A stretch of DNA of 64,000 nucleotides from positions 438,001 to 502,000 of the forward strand of contig NZ_CP152049.1 in the NCBI RefSeq assembly GCF_038630985.1, written 5' to 3'. The notes beneath the pieces are model-generated. The model saw only the letters and a program-made list of their open reading frames with translations, ran no database searches and was not told the DNA's origin. The position numbers and the translations under genes were made by a program. The stretch is from Paenibacillus sp. FSL H8-0548 (GTDB lineage: Bacteria; Bacillota; Bacilli; Paenibacillales; Paenibacillaceae). Shown in pieces: positions 27,359 to 37,003 of this stretch (its first letter is position 1; every line of letters begins with the position of its first letter).

Positions 27359-28468
27359 ATGGAAAAACCTGTTAGGGTATTACATGTTGTTAGTAGTCTT
27401 GGAAGCGGCGGAGTGGCTATGTCGTTATTGAATAGTTATAGACACATGAATCGGGGCATGATTCATTACGACTTTATTTCACATAGGTCTGAGGGAATGA
27501 TAGAGAGAGAACTAAGGGATTTGGGTTCAAAAGTATATCACTTGTCATTTAGACGAAAGCATCCGATTAAGTCAGCAATAGAGTCCTATAAAATATTCAA
27601 AAATGAAAACTACGATATTATACAATTTCATGGAAATTTAGAGGTTTGTCCCGCACTATTTATGGCAATTTTAGCCAAAAAAGGAATTAGGATTTGTCAT
27701 ACTCATACTTTTATGCAAAGTGCTAGCTTTTTTCAACGAATAACAAACCTATTAGCAAAGATACTAATAAGGGCAATGGCTACAAATTATTTTGCGTGTT
27801 CAAAAAGCGCAGGTAAATGGGGATTTGGACAAAGTATTGAGAATAATAAGAAATATAATGTCGTATATAATGAAATAGATGTAAATAAATTTTCATTTAA
27901 TAATAAGGTAAGAGAGAATAAACGAAAAGAACTAGGTCTAGAAGATAAAATTGTTATAGGTACCATAGGAAGATTTGTTCATGTTAAAAACCACGAATTT
28001 TTAATTGAGGTGTTTAGTCAAATTTATAAAGCGAATCAAAATACTATGATGATTATGATTGGAAACGGTGATTTAGAGGAGCAAGTTAGGGAGAAAGTTG
28101 TTTCACTAGGATTGGAACATAGTGTTGTAATGCTTGGAGCGCAGTCAAATGTTAATGAGTTGTTACAAGCAATAGATGTCTTTGTGTTGCCTTCAAAGAA
28201 TGAAGGTTTTGGAATGGTGCTAATTGAAGCACAGACCTCAGGGGTGAAATGTTTTGCATCTAATAAGGTGCCAGAGGAAGTGAAGGTCACTGATTTACTG
28301 ACGTTTTTACCGATTGATGAAGGACCAACTGTTTGGTCTGAAACAGTTTTAGAGAATATCAATTATGATAGAATTGATCAGTCAAACACAGTAAGAGAAG
28401 CTGGATTTGATATAAACATAGGAAGTAAAGTATTACAAGAATTATACATGAAAATATATAATAAATGA
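27359..28468 (+). CDS. Glycosyltransferase family 4
   Basis: 369 residues from ATG 27359, chosen because AAGGAG lies seven bases before it. RVLHVVSSLGSGGVAMSLL is a classic N-terminus; IGTIGRFVHVKNHEFLIEVF and LPSKNEGFGMVLIEAQTSG form the donor site. It probably adds a further sugar to the repeat unit. It lies between another GT4 gene and the polymerase. The DNA is A/T-rich compared with galU and ugd. Confidence 0.9.
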   Translation: MEKPVRVLHVVSSLGSGGVAMSLLNSYRHMNRGMIHYDFISHRSEGMIERELRDLGSKVYHLSFRRKHPIKSAIESYKIFKNENYDIIQFHGNLEVCPALFMAILAKKGIRICHTHTFMQSASFFQRITNLLAKILIRAMATNYFACSKSAGKWGFGQSIENNKKYNVVYNEIDVNKFSFNNKVRENKRKELGLEDKIVIGTIGRFVHVKNHEFLIEVFSQIYKANQNTMMIMIGNGDLEEQVREKVVSLGLEHSVVMLGAQSNVNELLQAIDVFVLPSKNEGFGMVLIEAQTSGVKCFASNKVPEEVKVTDLLTFLPIDEGPTVWSETVLENINYDRIDQSNTVREAGFDINIGSKVLQELYMKIYNK

Positions 28469-28480
28469 GGATATATAATT

Positions 28481-29623
28481 ATGCTTTTATATATTGGTAT
28501 CTTTGCTGTTTTAGCTACATTATCATGGATTGAAATATTCAATGGGGCATCAATTAAAAAAAATCAACGCTTCTTTATCACGGTGGTAGCTACATTTTTT
28601 TTAGTCTTATCAGCAATAAGATGGGAAAGAGGGACAGACTGGAGTCCTTATTATGAATATTTCATAAGCATACAAAGTATTGATTTGGGCTCAAATGATA
28701 GATTTGAATTAGGTTATAAATATTTGAATTATATTGTTAATTTGATATCTGACAATTATACAGTCTTCCTGGCCATATGCGCTTTAATTGTATATGCATT
28801 TCAGAAGAAGGCTATACTTAACTTTAGTTTTCTGAATCTAAAAAGGTCTATTAACCAAGATGTTAATTTAAAGTATGAAAACGAATATCCAATGACTATG
28901 TTATTAATTATATGGACGTTATATCTTGGAAACGTATTTGTTGTTAGAAGTACCATCGCATATATTATACTATTTTTCTCAATAATATATATCCGTGAGA
29001 GAAGGTTGCTACTATTTTTAGTTTTTGTGACTATTGCGGCACTATTTCATAGATCGGCTATAATTTTTCTTCCTGCATATTATTTATATCATATAAGGCT
29101 AAATAAGCGACTTATTGTACTTGTTATTATGTTGTTGCCGTTAGTAATTTATTTAGCTGATGATGGAATGTTATTGCTGACTAAGGTATTAGGGGGTAGT
29201 TACGAATATAAAGTGAATAACTACCTATATATTTCAAATGCGGGAAACAGTCTTTCAGGAGTAATTAATAATTTCCTTTTAGTTGGTTTATTCATACTTA
29301 TGTATTTTAAAAAATTCAAATCCAACAGCGATCAATTTAGAGGTATGTTTAATTTATTTTTATTTGGAGTCTTATTATATTTAGGCACATACATTAATTC
29401 TACATCATTAACCAGAATTGCTCTGCCGTATATGATGACACAAATTGTATTAATACCGTATGTGTTTAAATGGATTAAGAACCCTGGTATTAAGTTATTA
29501 GTATTTGGAGTTCTGATTCTATATTTAATATCGAGAAACTTCTCTGTTATATCTACTTATTGGGATCTTTATATTCCATTTAAGTCAATATTCGATATGG
29601 ATACTAATGTGATTATTTATTGA
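28481..29623 (+). CDS. EpsG/Wzy-type exopolysaccharide polymerase
   Basis: 380 residues with about ten hydrophobic segments. The early motif WERGTDWSPYYEYF is shared by EpsG-like proteins. A hydrophilic loop rich in charged residues occurs near 115-135. It starts 12 bases after the preceding stop. As the only polytopic protein here besides the flippase, it is the likely Wzy that joins repeat units on the outer face of the membrane. Wzy proteins diverge quickly, so the assignment rests on topology, the motif and position. Confidence 0.8.
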   Translation: MLLYIGIFAVLATLSWIEIFNGASIKKNQRFFITVVATFFLVLSAIRWERGTDWSPYYEYFISIQSIDLGSNDRFELGYKYLNYIVNLISDNYTVFLAICALIVYAFQKKAILNFSFLNLKRSINQDVNLKYENEYPMTMLLIIWTLYLGNVFVVRSTIAYIILFFSIIYIRERRLLLFLVFVTIAALFHRSAIIFLPAYYLYHIRLNKRLIVLVIMLLPLVIYLADDGMLLLTKVLGGSYEYKVNNYLYISNAGNSLSGVINNFLLVGLFILMYFKKFKSNSDQFRGMFNLFLFGVLLYLGTYINSTSLTRIALPYMMTQIVLIPYVFKWIKNPGIKLLVFGVLILYLISRNFSVISTYWDLYIPFKSIFDMDTNVIIY

Positions 29624-29665
29624 AATAAGTTATATGAACTATCTTTAACGATAAGGGAGTAGCAT

Positions 29666-30742
29666 ATGAAAATACTATTTATCGATCTGATGTCGCCGAT
29701 GGGACATAAGAATTATAATTATGGAATTTTAAGAGCACTAACTGATTTGTGTCAAGTAGATGTTTTAGTTAGAAAAGATTTTTTAGAATTAGAAAATAAT
29801 AAAATTATGGTTAGGAATACATTTTATATACCCGATGAATTTATTCCCGAAATACTGATGTCTAAAAGTAAAAATATGGCTCTGTTCAAAGTGAAATATC
29901 GAATTAATCAATTTATATGTATTCAATGGATTAAGAAGAATTTTGAATTGGGAAACTATGATCTTATTTTCTTTAGTTCAGTTGATATTATTTCCTACTC
30001 TCTTGCTACAAAATTTATTGAAAATAGATGTGTTTTCGTTGAACATGGAATATCAGATATGGAACACAGTGCGATAAAAAGGTTTTTCTTAAAACGTGTT
30101 AATAAAAATTTTGAATTAGTCGTGTTAGAAACATATATTAAAAATTACTTAGAAGATATTCTAAAATACAAGAATAAACTTAGGCCAGTGGTGCATCCAC
30201 TTCCCTCAATTAACGTAAATGATTATAATGAATTACTGATTGCTCAAGAAAAAAAAATAATATTTGCACCAGGGTTTAGTAACGAAGAAAGTTTTATTGA
30301 ATATTTAATAAACAATAAAAGCTTAATTCCAGAAGGTTTTAAAATAGTATTAAGAAGTCGCAAAAGAAATGCTATTTTTGATAATCTTGTAGTGTATAAC
30401 AGCAGAATTACAGATAAAGAGTATTATGGGACTATGATCAATAGCTCATATATATTATTGCCTTATGAAGAAACATATAATTACAAGACAAGTGGCGTAT
30501 TTTTTGAATCTGCCCATTTTAATAAGCCATTGTTACTAAATAGTAATAATACGCTTAAAAACTACAATGATACATATCCAGGTATTATTAAGCTATATGA
30601 TGGATTTGAAGATTTTTTTATGCTATTAAGTAAATTAAAAGAAAAAGAAATGAAACCAAATGTTGAAATGTTCAACAAGATATTAAGTGACTACTCAGAC
30701 GAAACAATAAAATTACAAATAAAAGATTTACTTAATGGTTAA
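29666..30742 (+). CDS. Probable glycosyltransferase, GT-B-like, unassigned family
   Basis: 358 residues. No strict family motif is visible. The layout suggests GT-B: an N-terminal MKILFIDLMSPMGHKNYNYG segment, a hinge with EHGISDMEHSAIKRFFLKRV, and a C-terminal half with IIFAPGF and LPYEETYNYKTSGVFFESA, which resembles the donor-binding end of such enzymes. AAGGGAG lies upstream of ATG. It lies between the polymerase and the ManC-type gene. The DNA is very A/T-rich. A pyruvyl or other transferase is possible but less likely. Confidence 0.7.
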   Translation: MKILFIDLMSPMGHKNYNYGILRALTDLCQVDVLVRKDFLELENNKIMVRNTFYIPDEFIPEILMSKSKNMALFKVKYRINQFICIQWIKKNFELGNYDLIFFSSVDIISYSLATKFIENRCVFVEHGISDMEHSAIKRFFLKRVNKNFELVVLETYIKNYLEDILKYKNKLRPVVHPLPSINVNDYNELLIAQEKKIIFAPGFSNEESFIEYLINNKSLIPEGFKIVLRSRKRNAIFDNLVVYNSRITDKEYYGTMINSSYILLPYEETYNYKTSGVFFESAHFNKPLLLNSNNTLKNYNDTYPGIIKLYDGFEDFFMLLSKLKEKEMKPNVEMFNKILSDYSDETIKLQIKDLLNG

Positions 30743-30790
30743 TGATAGGGGTTTATTTGAAATTGCAAAAGATATTACTAGGAGGATAAG

Positions 30791-32116
30791 TTGAACATTA
30801 TCTTATTATCAGGTGGTTCTGGTAAAAGGCTGTGGCCTTTATCTAATGACACTAGATCTAAACAGTTCCTGAAATTGTTGAAAAATACAAGCGGCGAGTT
30901 TGAGTCTATGGTTCAGCGTATTTATGGACAAATTCAAAAGGCAGGTATTGAGGCAAATATTGTAATTGCTACGGGGAAATCGCAAATCGATTCTATAAGG
31001 AGTCAACTTGGGGCGGCAGTTGACATTGTATTAGAGCCGGAGAGAAGAGATACATTTCCGGCTATTGCATTATCATCTGCCTACCTTGCATTGGAGAAGA
31101 ATATGTCTCCGGAAGATGTAATATTAGTTCTACCAGTAGATCCTTATGTGAGTGTTGAATATTTTATGAATTTAAGTGAGATGGAGAAAGAGGTTAAAAA
31201 AGGGATTTATGACATAGTTTTAATGGGAGTTAAACCGACCTATCCATCAGAAAAATATGGTTATATTGTTCCTGAGGCAAATGGGAATATAGGAAACAAT
31301 TTTATAGTTGAACGTTTTACAGAAAAACCAAACTCAGAAAGAGCTAAGGAATTAATTGAAGAAGGAGCCTTTTGGAATAGCGGCGTTTTTGCATTCAAAC
31401 TTGGTTTTCTTATGAATATCGTTAAACAACAGTTGGAGTTTAAAAGTTTTGAAGAGTTGAATAGGAACTATGCTCAACTTAAAAAGATTAGTTTTGATTA
31501 TGAGGTAGTAGAGAAGGCTTCTTCTATTGCAATGGTGCCTTATAATGGTGAATGGAAGGACCTTGGTACTTGGAATACATTAACTGAAGAAATGGATGGG
31601 AATTATTTAGGATGCGCAACTATTGATGAAGAAAGTGTTGATACGCATATAATTAATGAATTGGATATTCCTGTTATTGCTCTTGGAGTCAAGGATTTGG
31701 TAATTGTAGCTAGTCATGATGGTATTCTTGTTTCAGATAAAGAGGCTAGCGCTCGATTAAAATCTTATGTCGAAAACTTGGATCAAAGACCAATGTATGA
31801 AGAGCGGCAATGGGGAAATTATAAAGTGCTTGATTTTACCACCTATGAAGATGGTACTTCGTCATTGACGAGAAGTTTATTTATTTGGGCGGGCAAATCT
31901 ATTAGCTACCATTATCATACAAATAAAGATGAAATTTGGACAGTAGTTAATGGTAGCGGTGAACTAGTGGAAAATGGTCACGTACGTAATGTGAGAATAG
32001 GTGAAGTTATTTATATAAATAAGGGAACGGTTCATTCAATTAAAGCAGATACTAACTTGAGAATTATTGAGGTTCAAATAGGAAAAGAGTTGTTTGATAC
32101 TGATATTGAATATTAG
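30791..32116 (+). CDS. Mannose-1-phosphate guanylyltransferase (ManC-type, with C-terminal cupin)
   Basis: 441 residues. TTG start with AGGAGG six bases upstream. The N-terminal nucleotidyltransferase begins LLSGGSGKRLWPLSNDTRSK, with LVLPVDPYV, FTEKP and FWNSGVFAFK downstream. The C-terminal 100 residues form a cupin with SYHYHTNKDEIWTVVNGSG, the mannose-6-phosphate isomerase half of bifunctional ManC proteins. It should supply GDP-mannose to one of the glycosyltransferases. It is the only GDP-sugar enzyme of the locus, and its A/T-rich DNA fits acquisition with the serotype core. Confidence 0.88.
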   Translation: MNIILLSGGSGKRLWPLSNDTRSKQFLKLLKNTSGEFESMVQRIYGQIQKAGIEANIVIATGKSQIDSIRSQLGAAVDIVLEPERRDTFPAIALSSAYLALEKNMSPEDVILVLPVDPYVSVEYFMNLSEMEKEVKKGIYDIVLMGVKPTYPSEKYGYIVPEANGNIGNNFIVERFTEKPNSERAKELIEEGAFWNSGVFAFKLGFLMNIVKQQLEFKSFEELNRNYAQLKKISFDYEVVEKASSIAMVPYNGEWKDLGTWNTLTEEMDGNYLGCATIDEESVDTHIINELDIPVIALGVKDLVIVASHDGILVSDKEASARLKSYVENLDQRPMYEERQWGNYKVLDFTTYEDGTSSLTRSLFIWAGKSISYHYHTNKDEIWTVVNGSGELVENGHVRNVRIGEVIYINKGTVHSIKADTNLRIIEVQIGKELFDTDIEY

Positions 32117-32173
32117 AATTGAAACAGTTTGAAAAGATTTATTATTGAAAATTCATAATTATATGGAGATGCA

Positions 32174-33394
32174 ATGAAAATACTAATATTGAATGACTAT
32201 TTAGTATATGGTGGAGCCGAAGTGCAGACTTTAAGAGAGAAGCAAATACTTGAGCATAACGGAAACGAAGTATATCTAATGACATTTGACGAAAATTTCC
32301 CAGAAGATGATGTGCTTTATAACATAGGCAACCATTATATCAATATTCCTATAAATTATAGTTCGATTAGAAGAAATTATCATAGATTTGGATTGTTTAA
32401 TATAAAGTTAGATTTATTGAGTAAAATTCAAGAAAATATTGAAAGAATATCACCAGACATTATTCATATAAACAATATAAATAAAGAACCGTTTACTATA
32501 TATGAGGCTATAAAAGGATATAATGTTGTGCAAACGTTGCGTGATTATTCAGCAGTTTGTCCAAAAGGGACCTGTATAAAACCAGATGGCTCAATTTGTG
32601 AAGGTTCCGCTTATAACAACTGTAAAACGGTATGCGCAGATAATATTGTTAAGAAGTTAAGATTTACTTTATGGGGAAGAATAAACAAAAAAAGAAAAGT
32701 GAGCATAGGTAATTATATATCGCCCAGCTTGAAACTTACAGAAATTTGTAGGAGAAATGGCTACCATATTAGATGCATAAATAATTCGTTTGATTTTAAA
32801 AAATACGAGCAGTATGAAAAAAATACTGATTTTGAAAACAAAAAGTATCTTTTTTATGGAGCAATTAATAGTAAAAAGGGAGTATTGGAGTTAATTGATG
32901 CATTTCAGATATTTCAAAAAGATAAAAAGGTCGAGCTATTAATTGCCGGTAAGCTTTTTGAGGATATTGAAGATACATTTCGCAAGAAAATTGAAGGATG
33001 TAAAAAAATTAGATATTTAGGGGTTTTAGATTATTCAGAAATGATAAATACTTTGGAAAGCGTTCATACCATTGTAGTTCCATCTGTTTGGATGGAAAAC
33101 TATCCCAATACAGTTCTTGAAGGCCTTTCAATGAGGATCTTGGTTATAGGTAGCAATCGAGGTGGAATCCCGGAAATGCTGGATAACGGAAGGGGTTTCA
33201 CTTTTGATGTATACAAAATTGAGGGAATTATTAATGCTCTAAAAAAGTCTTATAATTTATCAGAGGATGAATATAATCTGATTGTAGAGGCTAACAGGGA
33301 CTATACTATTAAAAATAATTCGCTAGATCAATATAGCACACGATTAATGATGTGCTTTAACGAAATAGTTGAGAGAGATTCTCGTATTAATTGA
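32174..33394 (+). CDS. Glycosyltransferase family 4
   Basis: 406 residues of GT-B type. The N-terminus is MKILILNDYLVYGGAEVQTL; the donor site includes FYGAINSKKGVLELIDAF and VPSVWMENYPNTVLEGLS. A cysteine-rich insert near residues 125-155 (CPKGTCIKPDGSICEG and CKTVCAD) is seen in a subset of GT4 enzymes. Its 3' end overlaps the open frame of the next gene but not that gene's likely start. It probably adds a mannose or related sugar, given the adjacent ManC. Confidence 0.88.
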   Translation: MKILILNDYLVYGGAEVQTLREKQILEHNGNEVYLMTFDENFPEDDVLYNIGNHYINIPINYSSIRRNYHRFGLFNIKLDLLSKIQENIERISPDIIHINNINKEPFTIYEAIKGYNVVQTLRDYSAVCPKGTCIKPDGSICEGSAYNNCKTVCADNIVKKLRFTLWGRINKKRKVSIGNYISPSLKLTEICRRNGYHIRCINNSFDFKKYEQYEKNTDFENKKYLFYGAINSKKGVLELIDAFQIFQKDKKVELLIAGKLFEDIEDTFRKKIEGCKKIRYLGVLDYSEMINTLESVHTIVVPSVWMENYPNTVLEGLSMRILVIGSNRGGIPEMLDNGRGFTFDVYKIEGIINALKKSYNLSEDEYNLIVEANRDYTIKNNSLDQYSTRLMMCFNEIVERDSRIN

Positions 33395-33419
33395 TGATCA
33401 TATGCTCTGGAGTGATGAT

Positions 33420-34346
33420 ATGAGATTTTTAGATAGGTTAACATCAGTTATTAAAAACCCAGGGAAAATTGTTATTTACGCTGATTTCAAAGGCTGGCTC
33501 AGGCGTTTACCAGATAAAATATATTTGAAGCTAATGTATCGTATTAGAATAGGTAAAAGTCTAAATTTAGAAAATCCGAAATCTTTTAATGAAAAACTAC
33601 AATGGTTGAAGCTTCATGATCATCAATCGGTATACACTGACTACGTTGATAAATTTGAAGTGCGCAAATATATTGCAGCCTCAATTGGTCAGCAATATAC
33701 AATACCACTTATTGGAGTGTATGAGAGTTTTGAGAACATAGATTTCGACCAATTGCCTGACGCTTTTGTATTAAAGTGTACTCACGATTCAGGTGGAGTA
33801 ATAGTCTGTAAAGAAAAAGAAAACTTTAATATTGAGGCTGCAAGGAACAAGATAGATAAATGTTTAAAAACAAATTTTTATTATAATGGAAGAGAGTGGC
33901 CCTATAAAAATGTGAAACCCCGTATTATATGTGAGAAGTATATGGTAGATGAATTAAACAAAGAGCTTATTGACTATAAATTCATGTGTTTTAATGGCGA
34001 AGTAAAGTGTTCTTTTGTTTGTTTAAATAGAGACTTGCCGTCTGGTCTAAATGTTGACTTTTACGATATGGATTGGAATCCCATGCCATTTGAGAGATAC
34101 TATTCAAATAGTGGAACGGAAATTAGCAAGCCAAAGAACTTTGACAAAATGGTTGAGTTCGCTGAAAGGTTATCCAAGGGTATTCCGTTTTTGAGGGTAG
34201 ACTTTTACGAAGTTAACGGACAACTATATTTTGGGGAACTAACATTCTTCCCGGGTTCTGGATTTGAAAGGTTTATGCCGAGCTCTTATGATGATCTACT
34301 GGGTAGTTGGATAGACTTATCTTTACAGAATGAGAACATGAAATAA
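33420..34346 (+). CDS. TupA-like ATP-grasp protein
   Basis: 308 residues from ATG 33420. GGAG lies seven bases before it, which makes it better than an in-frame start 51 bases upstream inside the previous gene. The sequence matches the TupA-like ATP-grasp family: NPKSFNEKLQWLKLHD, YTDYVDKFEVRKYI, FVLKCTHDSGG and PRIICEKYMVD, then YDFK-type metal ligands and GELTFFPGSGFE. Family members sit in polysaccharide loci; one is implicated in teichuronopeptide synthesis, joining amino acids to an acidic sugar polymer. With UDP-glucuronate made here, an amino-acid-substituted uronic acid polymer is plausible (inference). Confidence 0.85.
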   Translation: MRFLDRLTSVIKNPGKIVIYADFKGWLRRLPDKIYLKLMYRIRIGKSLNLENPKSFNEKLQWLKLHDHQSVYTDYVDKFEVRKYIAASIGQQYTIPLIGVYESFENIDFDQLPDAFVLKCTHDSGGVIVCKEKENFNIEAARNKIDKCLKTNFYYNGREWPYKNVKPRIICEKYMVDELNKELIDYKFMCFNGEVKCSFVCLNRDLPSGLNVDFYDMDWNPMPFERYYSNSGTEISKPKNFDKMVEFAERLSKGIPFLRVDFYEVNGQLYFGELTFFPGSGFERFMPSSYDDLLGSWIDLSLQNENMK

Positions 34347-34482
34347 CGAATACTGAAACGATTAAAAGATTATATGGGTATTTAATGGTGAAATTTGAGA
34401 TTATATAGGGAGTAACTCGGAATTAGCTCAATATGCTTATTATATTGAAATAAACAAACCGCAAGATCAGAGGAAGAGAGCC

Positions 34483-35934
34483 TTGGACAATAATGATATA
34501 TCAAAGAAAATAGGTAAAGCGGCAAAATGGTCTACAATTACTGAAATAGCCGCGAAACTAGTAACACCTGTTACAAGTATGATATTAGCAAGGCTATTAG
34601 CCCCAGAAGCATTTGGTATTATAACAAGTATAAGTATGATTGTTAGTTTAGCAGATATGTTTAGTGATGCTGGATTTCAAAAGTTTCTAGTACAACATGA
34701 ATTTAAAAATGAAGAAGAGAAAAACAAAAATGTAAATGTAGCTTTTTGGTCTAATCTCGGCCTATCGATATTTCTATGGGGATTAATAGCTATATTTTGT
34801 AAACCAATAGCGGAGCTGGTGGGAAATCCAGGGTTAGAAATAGCACTTATAGTTGCTGCGGTTCAATTGCCTTTAACATCTTTTTCAAGTATACAAATGG
34901 CGCTCTTTAAACGTGACTTTAATTTTAAATCACTCTTTTTGGTTCGCATTGTCTCCGTGTTTATACCTTTTGCTATATCGATACCATTGGCCCTATTGGG
35001 ATATGGTTTTTGGGCACTAATAATAGGTAGTATTTGCGGACAATTATCAAATGCAATTTTACTGACTGTAAAATCTAAATGGAGACCAAGGCTATTTTAC
35101 AGACTTGCAATATTGAAGAAAATGCTATCTTTTAGCTTATGGTCATTGGTTGAGGCAATTTCGATCTGGTTGACATTGTGGATTGATGCGTTGATTATCG
35201 GTAATGCATTGGATTCATATTATCTGGGATTGTATAAAACTTCTCTAAATATGGTTAACGCGCTTATGGGAATAGTAACCGCTTCATTTATTCCTATATT
35301 ATTTTCTGCGCTGTCTAGGCTTCAAAATGACGAATTAGGGTTTAATAAGATGTTTAACAGTATTCAAAAATTAGTAGCATATTTAGTTCTTCCAATTGGG
35401 CTTGGTTTATATCTATATAGTGATATAGCTACTCAAATAATGCTTGGTGATCAATGGGCCGAGGCCAATAAAATCATTGGAATTTGGGCGCTAACATCCT
35501 CTATATTAATTGTTTCTTCAAACTTCAATAGTGAAGTTTATAGATCGAAGGGTAGACCCCAGCTATCCTTTGCAGCACAAATGATACATTTAGCATTTTT
35601 AATACCGGTTTGTTTAATTAGTCTGAAATCAGGGTTTTGGGATCTGGTTTATTCAAGGGCATTAATCAGATTGGAGAGTGTAGTAACCGGAATTATCATA
35701 ATGAAATTCATTATTAAATTCCCGATAAGAAATATATTTAATAATATAGGTAAACCAATTATGTGTACTCTGTTGATGGGGTGTTTAGTAATGATATTAA
35801 GACAGCTATCACAATCAATGGTTTGGAGCATTCTATCAATAATAATTTGTGTAATTGTGTATGTTATTACTGTTGTCTTAGTTGCTCGAAAAGATGTTAA
35901 AACTTTTCTTGGGTTTGCAAATAAGAAGTTCTAG
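34483..35934 (+). CDS. Wzx-type polysaccharide flippase
   Basis: 483 residues with 12 or more hydrophobic segments. It starts with the MOP-superfamily signature GKAAKWSTITEIAAKLVTPV and continues ILARLLAPEAFGI. TTG start with GAGGAAGAGA upstream. It flips the undecaprenyl-linked repeat unit across the membrane for polymerisation. The 136-base gap upstream holds no gene. Together with the EpsG-like polymerase and Wzz it completes the Wzx/Wzy pathway. Confidence 0.92.
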   Translation: MDNNDISKKIGKAAKWSTITEIAAKLVTPVTSMILARLLAPEAFGIITSISMIVSLADMFSDAGFQKFLVQHEFKNEEEKNKNVNVAFWSNLGLSIFLWGLIAIFCKPIAELVGNPGLEIALIVAAVQLPLTSFSSIQMALFKRDFNFKSLFLVRIVSVFIPFAISIPLALLGYGFWALIIGSICGQLSNAILLTVKSKWRPRLFYRLAILKKMLSFSLWSLVEAISIWLTLWIDALIIGNALDSYYLGLYKTSLNMVNALMGIVTASFIPILFSALSRLQNDELGFNKMFNSIQKLVAYLVLPIGLGLYLYSDIATQIMLGDQWAEANKIIGIWALTSSILIVSSNFNSEVYRSKGRPQLSFAAQMIHLAFLIPVCLISLKSGFWDLVYSRALIRLESVVTGIIIMKFIIKFPIRNIFNNIGKPIMCTLLMGCLVMILRQLSQSMVWSILSIIICVIVYVITVVLVARKDVKTFLGFANKKF

Positions 35935-36010
35935 GTCATGAGGGCTGAAATTGTCCTTTGTTTTTATGGAACATTAAAGGATATCTAGATCTAAAAGGAG
36001 TTGATAGTTA

Positions 36011-37003
36011 ATGACCACAATCGTTGTTACAGGGGGAGCTGGCTTTATTGGCTCTCACCTATGCGAAGCTTTACTGCAAAAAGGGCATAAGGTAATTAAT
36101 ATTGATTGCTTCAATGATTATTATGACCCAGCAATTAAAAGAAACAATGTTATGGAAACGCAACAATTAGTTGAGAAGCTCAAGCTAGCTGATGATTGTT
36201 ATACGGTAGAAGAGGGAGATCTTCGGGATATCGATTTTTTGAATCGTGTATTTGAAGAAAATCAAGTGGATATGATTGTACATCTTGCAGCCTATGCAGG
36301 AGTAAGACCTTCTATACAAAATCCGGTTCTTTACACTGACGTTAATATTAATGGAACGGTAAACCTTCTAGAAATGAGTAAAAAGCACAATATAAAGAGC
36401 TTTGTATTTGCTTCTTCTTCCTCTGTCTATGGAAACAACACGAAGGTGCCATTCTCTGAGGAAGATGTTGTCGATTTCCCTATCTCTCCTTACGCTGCAA
36501 CTAAAAAAGCAGGAGAACTTCTATGCCATACTTATCATAGTTTATACAATATTAATATGGCTTGCTTGCGATTTTTTACTGTATATGGTCCAAGACAACG
36601 TCCGGATCTTGCGATACATAAGTTTACAAAGTTAATTTCTGAAGGGCGGCCTATTCCTTACTATGGTGACGGTTCTTCGGAGAGAGACTATACCTATATT
36701 GAAGATATTATCGATGGGGTTATTAAGGCTGTCGAATGGGCAAGTGAAGGTGAAAAGAAATATGAAGTATTTAACCTCGGGGAGTCAAATACGATCAACC
36801 TGAAAAGAATGGTCGAAGCAATAGAGGACGCTCTAGGGAGAAATGCTGAAATCAATAAAATGCCTATGCAGCCTGGAGACGTGAATCGGACTTTTGCGGA
36901 TGTGAGTAAAGCGAAAAAAGTGCTGGGCTATAAACCATCTTGGCATTTTGAAGATGGAATTAGTAAGTTTGTTGAATGGATGAAATCGGTGGAAAACATT
37001 TAA
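36011..37003 (+). CDS. UDP-glucuronate 4-epimerase-like SDR enzyme
   Basis: 330 residues. GGAGFIGSHL starts the NAD-binding Rossmann fold; SSSSVYGNN and YAATKKAGE give the Ser and YxxxK catalytic set, and FFTVYGPRQRPDLAIHKF is the substrate-site signature of the UDP-glucuronate 4-epimerase group. It probably converts UDP-glucuronate, made by the upstream dehydrogenase, to UDP-galacturonate. AAAGGAG lies before ATG. A deleted second copy of this gene lies 1.6 kb downstream. It is the last intact plus-strand gene of the locus. Confidence 0.9.
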   Translation: MTTIVVTGGAGFIGSHLCEALLQKGHKVINIDCFNDYYDPAIKRNNVMETQQLVEKLKLADDCYTVEEGDLRDIDFLNRVFEENQVDMIVHLAAYAGVRPSIQNPVLYTDVNINGTVNLLEMSKKHNIKSFVFASSSSVYGNNTKVPFSEEDVVDFPISPYAATKKAGELLCHTYHSLYNINMACLRFFTVYGPRQRPDLAIHKFTKLISEGRPIPYYGDGSSERDYTYIEDIIDGVIKAVEWASEGEKKYEVFNLGESNTINLKRMVEAIEDALGRNAEINKMPMQPGDVNRTFADVSKAKKVLGYKPSWHFEDGISKFVEWMKSVENI

